Source: Sporobolomyces roseus (Eukaryota > Basidiomycota > Microbotryomycetes > Sporidiobolales > Sporidiobolaceae). From it: 64,000 nucleotides of DNA. The DNA lies in assembly GCA_016617785.1 (NCBI GenBank), contig JADILM010000001.1:1488001-1552000 (forward strand), written 5' to 3'. The notes below the pieces were generated by a model. That model searched no databases, was not told the DNA's origin, and saw only the letters and a program-made list of their open reading frames with translations. A program made the translations under genes and the position numbers. Positions 35,529-47,972 of the stretch are shown piece after piece; position 1 is the stretch's first letter; every line of letters starts with the position of its first letter.

Positions 35529-36797
35529 CCTTGTCTGCTGCAATAGATCAACTCATGTCCCGATCCGAGGAGGGAGAAGAGAAGACTGACAACTGATCAT
35601 TCCGAACTTTTGCTCTGGAGACGTTCTTCGGAGCTCAGATATGTGCGCAAGAGCTCGAATCTCGAGTACAGCAGCAATGGAGAAGCAGAAGACTGAAGCG
35701 GTGAGAGGTTGACTGACCAAGGCGCGCGAGTATCTGCAGAACCTCTCTCTGACCACAGGTCGAAACGTGCCCAAAAAATCGACCCAAAAAAATTGAACCT
35801 ACCCGCAGCGAAAAGTTGCCAATTTCTGCTTTCGACATCAAAAAAGCATCGAATGGTACGTTACAACAAGCTCTCAACTCTTCTCCAAGGACCTGTACTA
35901 ACTGAGACGTATCTGTAATAGGTGCCACGCTGCCTGTGTCCTTTCTAGACGCGGTCAGTGCCAAGGGTCCTTCACGGGACCCAATATCGTTCGTAGAACA
36001 AGCGAAATCAACCCCAGCGATTAGGAAGCGGTCCGCCTTTTTAATACTCCCTTTGCTCCTTTGAGGAAGGGACGGTGGGCGCAAGCCGTGCTGAATGACC
36101 TGGGGACAAATCTCTTCAAAAACCTTTTCTTCTTCTTCTTCAATCTCAAGGTCAAGATCAACAGATGTATCCCTCAAGCCAGTATTGTCGTAGTTTAGTG
36201 ATGTAGATTATGGAATTCTCAAGTTGAATCAGATTAACGTCTAGTCGAGAGAGTTATTTGGGATCGAGGTGAGTTTTCACAACTTCCCTCGCTCCCCTCC
36301 CCTGCGTCCTTCTCGTCGTCGGATGGGTCGAACAGGTTCTTATGGGAAGGGATGCGCTCCAGAGATTGTACAACAAATGATTTAATGAGTTAGAGCTATC
36401 CGTTTTGATCGCAAGGGAGAGGTGGATCAACCTTCTTTCAGACGGTCCCATCTCTCTTTTCATTCGGATAGTGGAGGATACCAACCTTATATTATACTGA
36501 GGAGTTTCAACACCACGTGCGCATATCAGGAGAGCTCGAGAACTGATCATGATTCTCTTGCGAACAGATTTCGATCTCATTTTCGTAGTTTTCGTTTCCC
36601 CTTCCTTCTCCTTGCAAAGTCGTCGTTCCTCGTGCAATTTCCATCTGTTCTTTGCGTTACGCCGTCACAGAGAGGACAATCTCGCGCGCTCGAAAGCAGG
36701 ACACGAGTGATGCGATATGAAAAATTGCGAGTTTTGCGACGAAAAAGATGGTTTGCTATTCTATATAGATCTATACCAAACCAGTCACCGACTCCCT
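35529..36797. other. Long intergenic region, no convincing gene
   Basis: About 1.27 kb between two minus-strand genes. A minus-strand frame of 180 codons (35635-36177) and shorter plus-strand frames show no domain, no consistent splicing and mixed composition. A small unrecognised gene cannot be excluded. Confidence 0.4.
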
Positions 36798-39197
36798 TCA
36801 CGCGAACTTGCCTCTACTAGGCATAACTCCTTTCCTCCTCAACAGGACGTACTCTCCCCAACTATTCTTCTTCGACCATCCAGGAATCGGCAAGTTGATC
36901 GCTCTCGAGTAGACTGGAGAGTTCTCGGCGTCGAGGAACGGGTGAGAGTAGACTTTGTCCCATGTTGTAGATTCGAGAGAGTTGCGAGGTTCGAGAGGGG
37001 AAAGGGAGGAAGTGGGACGAGAAGGGTATTCGAGATCGACAAAGTAATCACATGTCGAGATGTCGACCTACACAATGACAATAAGGTTAGTACACGTTGT
37101 GAATCGCGAGAGAGAGAGAGAGAGCTTTGAAAGTGAGAGAGACTTACATAGCGATCCGATTCTTCCCTATTGAACATGTTCATTCCCGTTGGTCTAACCG
37201 CCGTAGCTCTTCCGAACAATCCTTTACCCTCTCCCGGTTCCTCCCACTGCTTCGGTAAAATCCCATCAAACTCGCTCTTGACGAACCTAGTCTCGACCTC
37301 ATCCGGTACCAACCAACTACTCGGGAATCGATGCCATTCCTTTCCTAAACAAAGTCGAAGGTTCTGATCCTTGAGCGAATGGAGAGAGATCGCTTGGGAT
37401 TTGTCGAGTGCTACGGTGAATTGTTTGTGAGGGAGAGAAGGGTCGATCGAGGGCATGATTTGAGGGTTGTGAGCCAAGGCGAGTCGGGTGAGTTCGTACA
37501 TTTGGAGATGGTGGTAGACGTTGAAGGGAGCGTGGTAGTAGTTGTGAATGGCAGAGATGCGTCCGAAGGAGATGAGGCACGAAACGACAATGATTGCTCG
37601 AGTCGCATGAGAGAAGATTCCGGAACGGGTTGCCTGTGAGGGGGACATTGCCATCAGTACAGGAGTGGGATGATGACTGAGCTAAGGGTCGACTCACTCG
37701 GTAAGGAGATTTCGTGACTTTGAGGTAGGCTTGTTCGAAGAGACCCCTCGCGAGGTAAATCGTACTAGCGGCGTTGAGGATAATGTTTCCATAAGCAGGG
37801 AACAAGAATCTTTCCTCCTTGTGTTTCTGAAGCATGAGAGTCGCGACGTAGAGGTACATCGGAGTGAGTCGAATAGCGAGACTCATAGCAGGTGAAGTTT
37901 GACCAGGAGTTCGATCTCGAAGGTCTCCGTATCGTTTCGGGTCGTAGATGGTCGAGAGGTAGAGCATGGGAAGGGATAGGAATGCGAGAGGGAAGATAAT
38001 GTTGAAGTTGAGGAGACCGTTCAGTACGTAGTAGTACCAGGGTTCGGTTCCGTATAATTCTGGACCTGCTCCTGGAGTTGGGAAGAGGTTGTAACGAATG
38101 ATATTGAAAGGTACGACGGCGAGTTTCTGGTAAGCGGCTGAATCGACGAGAATGACGGGGATCTGTTCAAGAAAGCGAGTCAGCGAGGATCCAAATTGAG
38201 AGGAGCAGACTGAGAACGCACGGCAACAGTTGAACCGATAGCGATAGCAATGAATAAACCTCTAGCCCGTTTCTGAGCCCATGCTGCCGATTGACCCGAA
38301 ACATACTTCTCGAGAGTCCCCCTAACGAAGAGCTGTTCGAGGATCATTGGAACTCCCAACAAAACCGAGAAAGGCCATCCGACGATTCCGGCTACCGCAT
38401 AAGCTCCAACGGCGAACGTGATCCTCCTCCATCCAGATTGTACGGGGGATAAACTCGCGGCGGTACCGAGCATGACAAAGTACATGGCGAAGGAAGAAGG
38501 AAGGAATGCAGCAGAGGCGCTGTACATCGCCGAGGAGAACATGGTGATCCAAAGTACGTAACGTCCTACGTGAGAAGAGAGGTGGAGGGCGGCAGCGCGG
38601 TAGAAGACGGCTTCGATGAAGGAACAGAAGGATGCGAGCATGATCCGAGTTGCGAAGAATGCGACTCGCTACACTTTGAACTGTCAGCTGACTATTCCCA
38701 GATTGGAGCACAGTAGAGTCAACTCACCTTGTCTTCGAACCCGAGTACTTTGAAAGCGAATGAAGGACCAGCGTGGATGAGGAGGTAGAAATTAGATCGA
38801 ATAGAGAATTCTGGTGAATACTCCCAAGTTTGAAACCCTTTCCCATGTACCAAGTAATGTAACGGATCCCAATAGTTATACACTGCACACTATGATTCAA
38901 TCAGCTGAATCCTTGAAGAGTAGAGAGAGAGAGTAACATACCTTCATCGCAATCTGAAATTGACGTGTACATGGCAGCGCAGAACCTGATCAACAGGATC
39001 AACCTGAATGCGGTCAAAGTAGTAGGGTTCCATCTAGCAAACGCGAATCTCAAGTTGTGATCTTTGATCAAACCAGGTTCTTGAGGTCTCAAAGCGGCAG
39101 TGTTGGGATTAGGTTGAGGTTTAGTCGTAGAGGCTTTCTTGAATCGTAGTTGTTGAGTACGAGGTACTGTGACCCCTTGACTTTGTAAGCCGGACAT
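36798..39197 (-). CDS. ALG9: Alpha-1,2-mannosyltransferase Alg9 (GT22)
   Basis: Multipass ER mannosyltransferase that adds alpha-1,2-mannoses from dolichol-phosphate-mannose to the lipid-linked oligosaccharide of N-glycosylation. ATG at 39197 (MSGLQSQGV). The first lumenal loop carries the acidic pair in ISDCDEVYNYWDPLHYL, followed by WEYSPEFSIRSNFYLLIHA. Membrane helices include AFFATRIMLASFCSFIEAV, GYAVAGIVGWPFSVLLG-type and PWYYYVLNGLLNFNIIFPL. The GT22 signature KHKEERFLFPAYG is present, with the soluble end HYAPFN-like, EWHRFPSSWLVPDEVETRFV, GMNMFNREESDRYV and PIPGWSKKNSWGEYVLLR. TGA stop at 36798. At least six introns, one with a (GA)n run at 37108-37124. The stop position assumes no intron in the last exon. 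Confidence 0.93.
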
Positions 39198-39545
39198 GGT
39201 CGAGGTGAGAGGGAGAAAAAGAAGAAATCCTTCAACGACTTCGGCATAATTTCTCGCATTCCTGACCTCCTCGCAAGACAAGCAATTTCGAGTTCTCTCA
39301 GTCTGAATGAAAGCAAGAGTTATTGAGAGACAGGGATGTAATGCAAGGTTTCGCAAAAAAAATGTGGACAACAGGTTTGGGGAGAAGAGGAGGGGAAAAA
39401 TTCGAAAGATCCTTTGGGAAAGGTGGAGGACAGGGGAGGTTCGAGGGGAAGGATACGATTTGGAGAGACTTTGAGAGAGTAGGAGTGTAGAGCAATGGGA
39501 AGAAGCGGTTGATTATTGTAGAAGTAGGAGAGAGAAAGCAGGTTT
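39198..39545. other. Intergenic region
   Basis: Separates ALG9 (5' end) from UBC9 (3' end), both on the minus strand; no gene seen. Confidence 0.5.
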
Positions 39546-40510
39546 TTACTTGGGAATGTTCTCTTTCGCTTGCGACTTGACTTTTCGCCTGTAGAAGGAG
39601 TAAGAGAGAGTCAGTGAAGTTTACTTCAAGTCGACTGAGAGGTTAGTGAGCGTACTCGTATGCATTACGATCCTTCCTGTGCGCGACGAAGAAATGGAGG
39701 CGATTTGGATCAGTATCCAGTCTCCTCGACGTGAGCATAGACTCGTCACTCACTTGTACATAGTGTAAGCGTCCAATTGAGCAGGATCATCAGGATTCGG
39801 TGAATCGAGAAGATCTTGTACTCCAAGCAAAATCTGGATGCCGACACAATCATGAAATCAGCCCCCTGACGAAAGAGACAAGTTCATGTGTGCAACAGAG
39901 CGTACCTGCTTGACGGTAATCGCAGGCTTCCACGCCTTCTCTTCGTTCAGGATTGATAGACAGACAGTTCCGGAAGGGTAGACGTTGGGGTGGAAAAGAG
40001 GTGGAGTGAATTTACCTATTCAGATCAAAACGAGCGAGTCAGCTCGAGGTTTCCGATCGGTGAGGTGAGGGAGGAGATACGTACACTTGGGAGGTTTCGA
40101 AGGGTAGTCTGTGGAAAAGTGCGAACCGTTAGCTCTGATCGAAGAGAATAGCTAAAGAATCGCAATCAACTCACCATCAGGGAACGCCATTGTAAGTTTG
40201 TAAACGCCGTCTGCCCAAATCGTCTGTACACTCAGCTTCCAATCAGCTTACGTCCCCCAGGTTCGAGACAGCTGATCTAACAGAGAGACGTACGTTTTCT
40301 TTTCCAGGAATTCCAACTTCCCACATCATCAAGTTCATCGAACCATCCGCGCTCTTCGAGGGTTTGGCCCAGAATCCCTGGAAACGTTCCCGTCCTTTGT
40401 CAGTCCGGTTAGAGGAGGAGGGATAAAGAGACTGGAGAGCTTACATAGGGATGATCTTTCCTCCATTGTTTCCTCTCCTCCTGTAATCGTCGTTCACAGA
40501 TACCTGCCAT
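39546..40510 (-). CDS. UBC9: SUMO-conjugating E2 enzyme Ubc9
   Basis: Nuclear E2 that takes SUMO/Smt3 from the Aos1-Uba2 E1 and conjugates it to substrates. Joining the short exons gives 158 residues, the same as human UBC9. Start [19 protein letters not shown], then [40 protein letters not shown] and [18 protein letters not shown], with the catalytic Cys at residue 93 as in human. The end is [20 protein letters not shown] and the stop is TAA at 39546. At least six short introns. HPN and the residues around the active site are intact. Confidence 0.96.
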
Positions 40511-41032
40511 TCTTTACGTCGAAGCTGTTGTTGAGTGAGCGCTGTTAGAGAGAGAGGGGGGGAGGGAGAGTCAGTTCAGATTCGATCAATACGAGAGATT
40601 GCTGAATCGACGGCGAGAGCATCGGGAGACTAGCTGAACATGTCAGAGTGACCTTGAGAGCTCTTGTAGGGCCGTGGAGACGCGTAGAAGTCCTTGCGAG
40701 ACGTGTGCGACCAGTTGAGGGAGCTAGTCGGCCAGAGGCAGAGATCAAGATGTGCTGATCCTCCTGGGCGAGTCTGAGGTGTTCAGGGACCTCTGAATGG
40801 GTATCTGAAGCTCACTAGGTGATACGGGAACGAAGCGAAGTCGGGGTCAAGTGAGTTGAAGTCGATTCAAAAGTTTCGCCTCTTTTGATTCCGAAATCTG
40901 CGTTCTCACTTTCATTGATATTCATGCAAATGAGGAAGGGGAAGATCGATTCGAGAAGCTGCAAGTAATATAGAAATGACAACAAGTTTTCATAATGTGC
41001 GACCTCGTGAAACTCCGAAGTTTCCTCATTTC
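40511..41032. other. Intergenic region
   Basis: Between the 5' end of UBC9 and the 3' end of the capping enzyme gene; nothing further supported. Confidence 0.5.
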
Positions 41033-43502
41033 GCTATCTCCTCAATCCTCCTCCTCCTCCTCCTCCACCTCCACCTCCACCGTACCCACCTCCGTACCCG
41101 CCACCACCACCACCACCACCACCGCTGTATCCTCCGTTATACCCTCCATTCATCTGACCTTGTGGAGGATACGACTGAGGATGATGTTGCATCTGCTCCT
41201 GTCGAGATTGAGGGGGACGTTGTGGATTCCTTCTCGCCGCTTCTCGAGCTTTCCATGCTTTCTTGATAATACCCGCATGAGCGACAAGCTACAGCATGAC
41301 GCTTCTCCTTACTCAGCCTCCCGGGAAAGAGAATGTGTAAAAAAGAGGAAAAAGTAACGGAACGTACCTGTTCCGCCTCTACACCATGTTTGATACTCTT
41401 TATGATCGATGTAACGACAGTCTTGAAGTTTCCTTCCCTCTTATCATCCCTGAACCTCAACATTTTCCAAGTATCCCTCTGTTGATCCCAAACGACTTCT
41501 ACAACTCGATCATCATATTGTTCCCCACTAGCTTTCCACCTACAACCTCCCCATCCCACAGATCAGTTTCATTCACACACTCGGGCTCAAGATGAAAGAG
41601 AGAGAGAGTGGACGTACGTTTCCCAAGTTTCATCATCGACTTCCATGATATCCCAAAAATGGTTCCCTTCGTGACCATGATTCATTAATAACATGAAAGC
41701 TGGTTTAGCCGTATAATCAGGTTCATGTTCATCATCTCTCTTCGGAGGGAATTTCAGTTGTAATAAGAAATCAATCGAATTCTCTGCTGGTGGTTTCCAT
41801 TTGAGGCTGTCGAGCGAAGCGAGTCAGTCGAGAGTCGAGGAAGGTAAACTGAGAAACAGAGAGAGATAAAAGGGAGAGAATCGTACATCTTTGGATCGGT
41901 TCCTGGAGTATAAGGGGATTCGGCAGAAGTGAAAATTAATCCATCGTTACCATGCATCAAAGCTGGTACATGATCCCTAAACACCGCTTCTATTCCATAC
42001 GCTAATTCTTGTTTCTTCAATACGACCCTGAATCGAGCTCATTCTGATCAGTGGAGTGTTTTCAAAAGGAGGAAGGAAGGGAAGAGCGAGAGACGTACTG
42101 GAATGGTTGGAGAGCAATTACATCTGGTGGTAAAGTCACTTGTACTTTGTCGTAAGGTTTCATTACGAATTCTTTCAGTCTCTACATATTACGAGAATTG
42201 GAATCAGTTAGTTGGACGAGAAAGCCGAGAGAGAAATGAAAAAGTCAAGGCTTACTCCATAACGTTTCAATAGAGGTTTCTCCATCAAGTTCTCTGAATC
42301 CAACACCAAACAATCAAACACCAACAACCTAGGAATGTGCTGTTTCTCTCCCGTAAGCTCATCAGCTGTTCCACCTCATTTGTTCGGATGAGAAAGAGAA
42401 AAAGTGAAAAAGATGGAGAACTCACTGCACCCGATTTAGGATCCACATCAATAACGAATTCACCATCCAATACTGTATTCGAATGATTGTATTCCGGTCC
42501 ATCTTGATGTGGGAACGTTAAATAGTAATTTTGATAAATGTTTTCTTTTCGATCAATCTACCCATTAAACCTCCATCCATTCAGTACAGCTTGCTGTTGA
42601 CTGAGAAAGAAAGAGGAGATCGTACGAGGTAGGTTTCTTGTCCGAATGGAGTTGCGACGATTAGGACTAGGACTCGTACTCCATCGGATTTCTCACAGAC
42701 CCAAAAACTGCGCGAGTCGCAAGAGAACTACTGATCAGCTCGTTATTAGCGGGTGCGAGGGTCAGGTAGAATGTGGGGCACGCACTCTTCTGTTTCGAGG
42801 AGTTGGAGGCTTTGGAGATCGAAACTGACTGGTTGAGAACCTGGAAACCTGCGTTTCGCAACGAACGAAACAACGTCAATATTATCTCTTTGCGTATTCC
42901 GCCTGAGATTGCTCGTGAGTTCTCAAACATCCTCTATACTATATACAATCAGTCGCTCGTTACGTCCTCCTCTCGTCTCGACCGTCGAATCGTCGAACCC
43001 TTTGCGCGAAACCTCTCGCGCTTTTCGTTTCCCTTGTCTGCCTGCTCTTTTCCTATATATAACCCTTTAACATCCCAGATTCACCCACTAGATTTCTCTT
43101 CTCATTCTTCCATCCTCATATCAGAGAGAGAGAGAGACGACTAATAACTAACCTAGCGGTCCCCCTAATGCCACACAACTCTGCCAAATGATACCTCAAC
43201 TGCCAATGTCTCTCTGTATCCTCTACCAACACTCCTGGGATTTGATCGGGTACAGGTAAATCCCTCTTTGGGGTCAGCAGCGGTCCATTCCTCTGTCTTG
43301 GAGTTGGCTGTTGAGGTTGGGAAGTTGAAGCTACTGGTGCGGTTGGAGGTGGTTGAGGAGAGTAGGTGTGAGTCGAAGTGGAGGGAGGTGGTGGGATAGG
43401 AGAGGGAGGGTTGGAGAGATGAGGTTCGAATGAAGAAGATAATTCGGGCGCTGTAGGGGATTCGAGACTGTATTGGACTGGAATCAATGGGGACTCCGCC
43501 AT
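41033..43502 (-). CDS. CEG1: mRNA capping enzyme guanylyltransferase subunit
   Basis: Nuclear GTP:RNA guanylyltransferase that caps nascent Pol II transcripts. Exon 1 (43153-43502) encodes a Pro/Ser/Thr-rich N-terminus (PPSPIPPPPSTSTHTYSPQP) and HWQLRYHLAELCGIRGTA. Exon 2 (42786-42848) encodes RFPGSQPVSFDLQSLQLLE. The next exon starts DFWVCEKSDGVRVLVLIVAT with the lysine-nucleotide motif KSDG. Further motifs: TVLDGEFVID, FDCLVLDSENLMEKPLLKR, DGLIFTSAESPYTPGTDPK, LKWKPPAENSIDFLLQL and VVWDQQRDTWKMLRFRDDK. These are the covalent nucleotidyltransferase motifs and OB domain. The tail is Gln-rich then a Gly/Tyr run (NGGYNGGYSGGGGG and on), ending GLRR. Intron 1 is 304 nt, far longer than its neighbours. 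Confidence 0.94.
42849..43152 (-). other. Unusually long intron 1 of the capping enzyme gene
   Basis: 304 nt between a GTTAGT donor and a CGCAG acceptor; most introns here are 50-80 nt. A TATATATAA string is present near 43053. No open frame of interest. Confidence 0.6.
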
Positions 43503-44176
43503 GACCTAGAGAAGGATCGGTCTGAGTGCGGTAGGAGGAGAGGAGAGAGATTCGTTCAACTCTATGAAAATTGATCTCGAAGAGGGTTGACTTCGTTCCA
43601 TTCACTACTAATCTTGCTTCGAACTCGATCAAGCTCTAGAGGTACTCAAAGATTATGCGCTTCGTTCTACATGGCAGCCTGTGTGATCCCCACGCTTTCT
43701 CGCTTCTTTGCTTCTCGCTTCTCCTCTCAACTCGTTTCGATCCGACTACTCTATCAGATCTGAACCACTCTCCTCAAATCAGCAGTCGACTCATCAAGAT
43801 CGCAAGCAACCGAGCAAGGATCCGCCCTCGACCTTCCCTTCGACAGACCTTCGAAGTTCTCGATTCCACTCTTCCTTGAAAACTCCTCGAGCTATCTCAG
43901 AGCGGGCCACCCTTTCTTGGGAAGGAAATCTACTGCTCTTGTCAGCCCAAACAAGCGAGAACCGAGGTGAAAGGAATCTGGAAGGTTCGTCTCTTTCTCT
44001 CTCTCTCTTTTCCCGAAAACTCTCCAAATACCGCATCCGGCTTTGGAAGAATCTTTCAATCTCCCTCATCTCTCCCTCTCGCCTTCTTCCTCTTACCCAC
44101 TCTCCCGGTCCTGCACGTCTCGCTCCCCCAAACCGTGGCTTCATTCACTCAGTATCCCTTCACCTTCCTCGCCTCC
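43503..44176. other. Divergent intergenic region
   Basis: Between the capping enzyme and DUF6533-type genes, which point away from each other. A plus-strand frame crosses it into the next gene, but its upstream part is low-complexity Ser/Leu and probably 5' UTR. Confidence 0.5.
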
Positions 44177-46379
44177 ATGGCAACCTCTCCTCCCTCAGAT
44201 CCCTCGATCGCACATCTCTCGCACGCCCTCAATGCCTGTCGAATAAGTTTGGGATGTTGGATGGGTCTGTTCTTGTGGGATTACATTGCGAGTTTCCCAC
44301 AAGAGACAAAGTACGTTTGGAAGAGCAACAAATGGACTCCGCTCAAAACGTTTTGGTTACTCAAGTGAGCAACTTTCTTCCAACCCTCTTTTTTTTCGTT
44401 CAAGAGAGGAGAAGCTGATGAGAGGGAGAGAGAGGATAGTCGGTATTTGACGTTAGGTGCGGCGATTACTTGGGGTGTGTTGATACTGGGGAAATTTCCA
44501 CAAGGTGAGTTTTTCCGTTCTGTGAGTTCTGAATCCGAGATTCGACAACTGACTGATTCGAGAGCGACAAGTAGAGTTATGCGAGAAGATCTATTGGTTA
44601 CAACCTGTTCTCGGTACTCTGACGATAACGTGAGTATACTCGGTTACTCCCTTTCTTTCGCGTCGAAAAAACCCCTGTATACTGATACCTTCCCCGACGA
44701 AATGAGAAAACAGGTTCTGTGCCGTGATTGCGGCGATAAGAGTACATGCGATCTTCAATCGAGATAGAAGGATCTTGTTCTTGTGAGTTTTGCTCCGAGT
44801 TCTGTTTTCCTATCCCATGCGAAAATTGCGAGCTGAAACTTTTCGGTTTGCGATGAATTCAGGTTGATCACTTCATTATTCGCTTCACTTACAGTGACTA
44901 TAGTGATGCTGACTCAGACAGATCGTGAGTTCGAAATCCTCCCACCTCTCTCGTCTCGACAAAAGTCGGATTCGACTGATTTCGTTCAACCGGAGAACAG
45001 CTCTCGTCGCTCCTCAACTCTCCAAAGTTCGTTTCGCGGGATGTACGGCTACTCAGAAGGATCAGAAGACATTCATCATCTCGTACGTCCCGATCTCGAA
45101 AGCCGTCGAAATCCACAGGCTAATTCGTCAAAGCTGTACAGTTGGATCGCACCACTATGTTTCGATTTCCTAATCCTCTTCCTCACCATCTTTCGATCAT
45201 GTTCACTTCGACGCAAAGCTGGATCGACCGGCAGCTCTCCAACGGGTCTGAGGAAGATCGTCAACAAGCATATCTTGTATTTCGCAGTGATTACGATCGT
45301 GAATGGTCTCAATGTCGGATTCTACGCTTGTACGTCTATCCCCCCCTCTCTCTTTATCTACTCGCTGATGGCGAGAGAGTGCTCGAATAGTTGCGGACCC
45401 AGCTTTGAAGAGTATCAATGTTCCAGCAACGATCGCCTTGACCTCGATCATGTCCTCTCGATTAGTCCTCTCGCTCTATTCTCAATCCTCTTCATCTCCC
45501 TCCTCAAGCTGCGCTTCCTCTCAAGCCGGTGCCGGTTCTCGCCGACCTTCATCAGGAGTAGGAAGTGCGTTCAACAGTGTTCAAAGTTCAAACATGCCTC
45601 GACCAACCCCGTCCCGAACGAGCTCCCAAGAGTCGCACGACCATCACGACGTCTTCTCGCCTCGACCAAACCCTCCCGAAATGACCGAGAAACCTTCGCA
45701 CAAAAAGACCCCCTCTTCAATAATCATTCCGATGTCTTCTTCCCACGCAAAGAAACCTTCCTCCCTCTCTTCTTCTTCTTCTTGTTCAAACTCTTCAACC
45801 TCTCGTCGTTCTTACGAACACATCATAATCCCCATCACCCTCGACCCTTTACACCTTCATTCCGCGATCCCTCCCTCCTCCTCCGCACTCCGACCTTTAC
45901 TCCTCTCATCCTCGATAAAACCTCCCTCTCTCCACTCGAACCACTCAATCACTTCCCTCCCCCCTCCTCCACCTCCAAACCCTCAAGCTCGTCCGAACCC
46001 AACTCGTTCCCAATCTTTAGCAGTAACCATGATTCCCGAAATCGAACCTTCAACTCCCCTAACCTTCTCCGCATCATTCTTTAATTCAGAGACTTCCTCT
46101 TTATCTTCTGGAGAGGTCGAGGAGGAGATAAGGGAAGGTGATATTGGAGAGATGGATACTGGTATGATCGGGAGAGGTAGGGATGGGTTTAGTAGTGATT
46201 CTTCGTGTGGAGATCAAGGGAGTGATAATCGGAGTGTTTCGGAGAGGACTGGGAGGGATAGTTTGGACGAGAGGGAATCACTCAGAAGGGCGTACTATGA
46301 GACGAGGGGAATGGGGAGTAGGGAGGAATTGCACGGTGGAGAGAGTGAGAGAGCCACGATTCAGGTCGTGTGCGAGTAG
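44177..46379 (+). CDS. DUF6533-type multipass membrane protein
   Basis: ATG at 44177 (MATSPPSDPSIAHL). The first exon carries the family signature in basidiomycetes: LGCWMGLFLWDYIASFPQET then KYVWKSNKWTPLKTFWLL. Successive exons add helices (YLTLGAAITWGVLILGKF, FCAVIAAIRVHAIFNRD, LLITSLFASLTVTIVML, WIAPLCFDFLILFLTIF, NKHILYFAVITIVNGLNVGF, VPATIALTSIMSSRLVLSLY), suggesting about seven membrane spans. The long C-terminal half is Ser/Pro-rich and disordered with many SP sites, then acidic (GEVEEEIREGDIGEMDTG). The function of DUF6533 proteins is unknown; the topology resembles a receptor but no G-protein motif is seen. Exon boundaries in the middle are approximate. Confidence 0.75.
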
Positions 46380-46855
46380 TCAACGAGAGCGAGGTAGTGT
46401 GATTCAGAGAATGGAGACTCTGAAGCTTGAGTCTTTCGTATTCGACAGCTTTTTTCACTCATTGCGGTTGATTTTCTTGTTGTAACCACACGTTGTATCG
46501 CTCTCTCTGTACCTGTGCATCACTCGTAACTCGGACTCTACGCGAGCTTGACTCCAGATACTTGCGAATCCTGAACAGCGAGAGAGCCTGACATCTCGTC
46601 AAAACTCTCGGAATCGAAAGCGCGAGAGCTTTAAAATTGGGAACTATCGTAGGAGGTTTTCAATTCAGGGAATCAGGGAGAGAAGAAACAGAGAGCAGAG
46701 TAGTGTTGGGAGAGGAGGGGAGGGGGAACAAACAAAACTGCAAAAGGGAAAAGAGGAGAAAACGAAAAAAAGGGTGGGAAAGCATCAAGCGACGGTCATA
46801 TCAGAATCAAGCGGTTTTTGTAAAATCACTAAAACGAGAACTCGTCTAGAGTCGT
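46380..46855. other. Convergent intergenic region
   Basis: 3' flanks of the DUF6533-type gene and SKP1; purine-rich from about 46630 to 46780, nothing else seen. Confidence 0.5.
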
Positions 46856-47972
46856 TTACTACATGACACGAATAGCAGGTCAGTGAACGATCGAGAGAGC
46901 AGGAGAAGGGAGAGAGTGAAAAGTGAGTAGCTTACGCGGTCCTCTGCCCATTCGTTCTCCTTCTTGATTTGTGCCTCTTCTTCAGGAGTGAAATCGTTCT
47001 CAATGTTGAAGCTGAATACTCGCTCTCTCTGTCAGTCTCGATTGATCGGAAAAATTGGAAGGAGACAGAGAGGGAGGGAACTCACAGTTTACGAATTTCC
47101 TCGGGTTGTTTACCTTTGATCATGTTGGCAACAGTCTTGCAACCGACGTCACTGTTCGTCTCGAAGGATGAGGAGGAGGTGTGTTGAGCGGGGAGAGAGA
47201 GGCGAGGAACAGAAGGTGAGAGAGAGAAGAATGAAGTTAGTGAGTTTTCTCTCGAAATAGCGAAATAGGATACAGAGACAGGGAGAGCGGGAACGTACAG
47301 AAGGGGCTTGATGTCGAGGTAGTTGGCAGCGAGGATGATTTCGAAGAGCATTTCTTGATCGACTTGGATGACTATTTCGAGAGAGAGAAAACACCAAAAT
47401 GTGCAAAGTCAATGAAACCGTTCAATTTCGACGCGGCCTTACGTCTCGGCTCTTCCGTTCTTGGGTGCGGCTACTCTGAGGAGAGTAGGTATAGGGGAAG
47501 AGGTGACTTACATTTCGAATCCCAGTCTGAAATCTCGGTAGTCTTGCGACGAGAATCATCGATATCCTCAGCGAGGGGCTCAGGGTCCTTCTTGTGGTGT
47601 TCACACCATTCCAAGACCTTCATTACACTTGGTTTAGTTTGAATTCGCTCAAGTTGAAATCAAAGTGGGATACGAGGTACGCACCTTTTTGAGAACTGAA
47701 GCTGAAACGTTGGGGAGGGGGATAGGGTGGTCAGACTCTCCGACATCTAATTCAGGACAATAATGGGCGAGTCAGTGAGGGCCTTGACTTGTGAGAAAGT
47801 GGGACTTAGTGATGAAATTATGCGATTTCATCTCCAAGTCCTCAACATGTCAGAAGGATCGTAGCGAACCTTCCAACATGTTCTTCACAAGAACAGAGCG
47901 TGTCGCTACATCTTTTCCGACACTGAACGTCTCATTATCGGAGGAAGTTAGCTTGACTTCAGCGGTAGACAT
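46856..47972 (-). CDS. SKP1: SCF ubiquitin ligase adaptor Skp1
   Basis: Links F-box proteins to cullin-1 in SCF ligases and also acts in kinetochores in yeast. Spliced product of 162 residues from ATG 47972: [112 protein letters not shown] and the terminal ENEWAEDR. Family proteins end within or just after this last motif. Here the GTAAGC donor at 46935 follows AEDR directly, and the next acceptor (CATGTAG) is followed at once by TAA, so the final exon would be the stop codon alone (46856-46858). Confidence 0.94.

Noticed and set aside
35635..36177. Minus-strand frame of 180 codons upstream of the starch-synthase-like gene
   Set aside because: Mixed composition, no domain, and no splice-consistent extension. 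It may be partly transcribed leader sequence.
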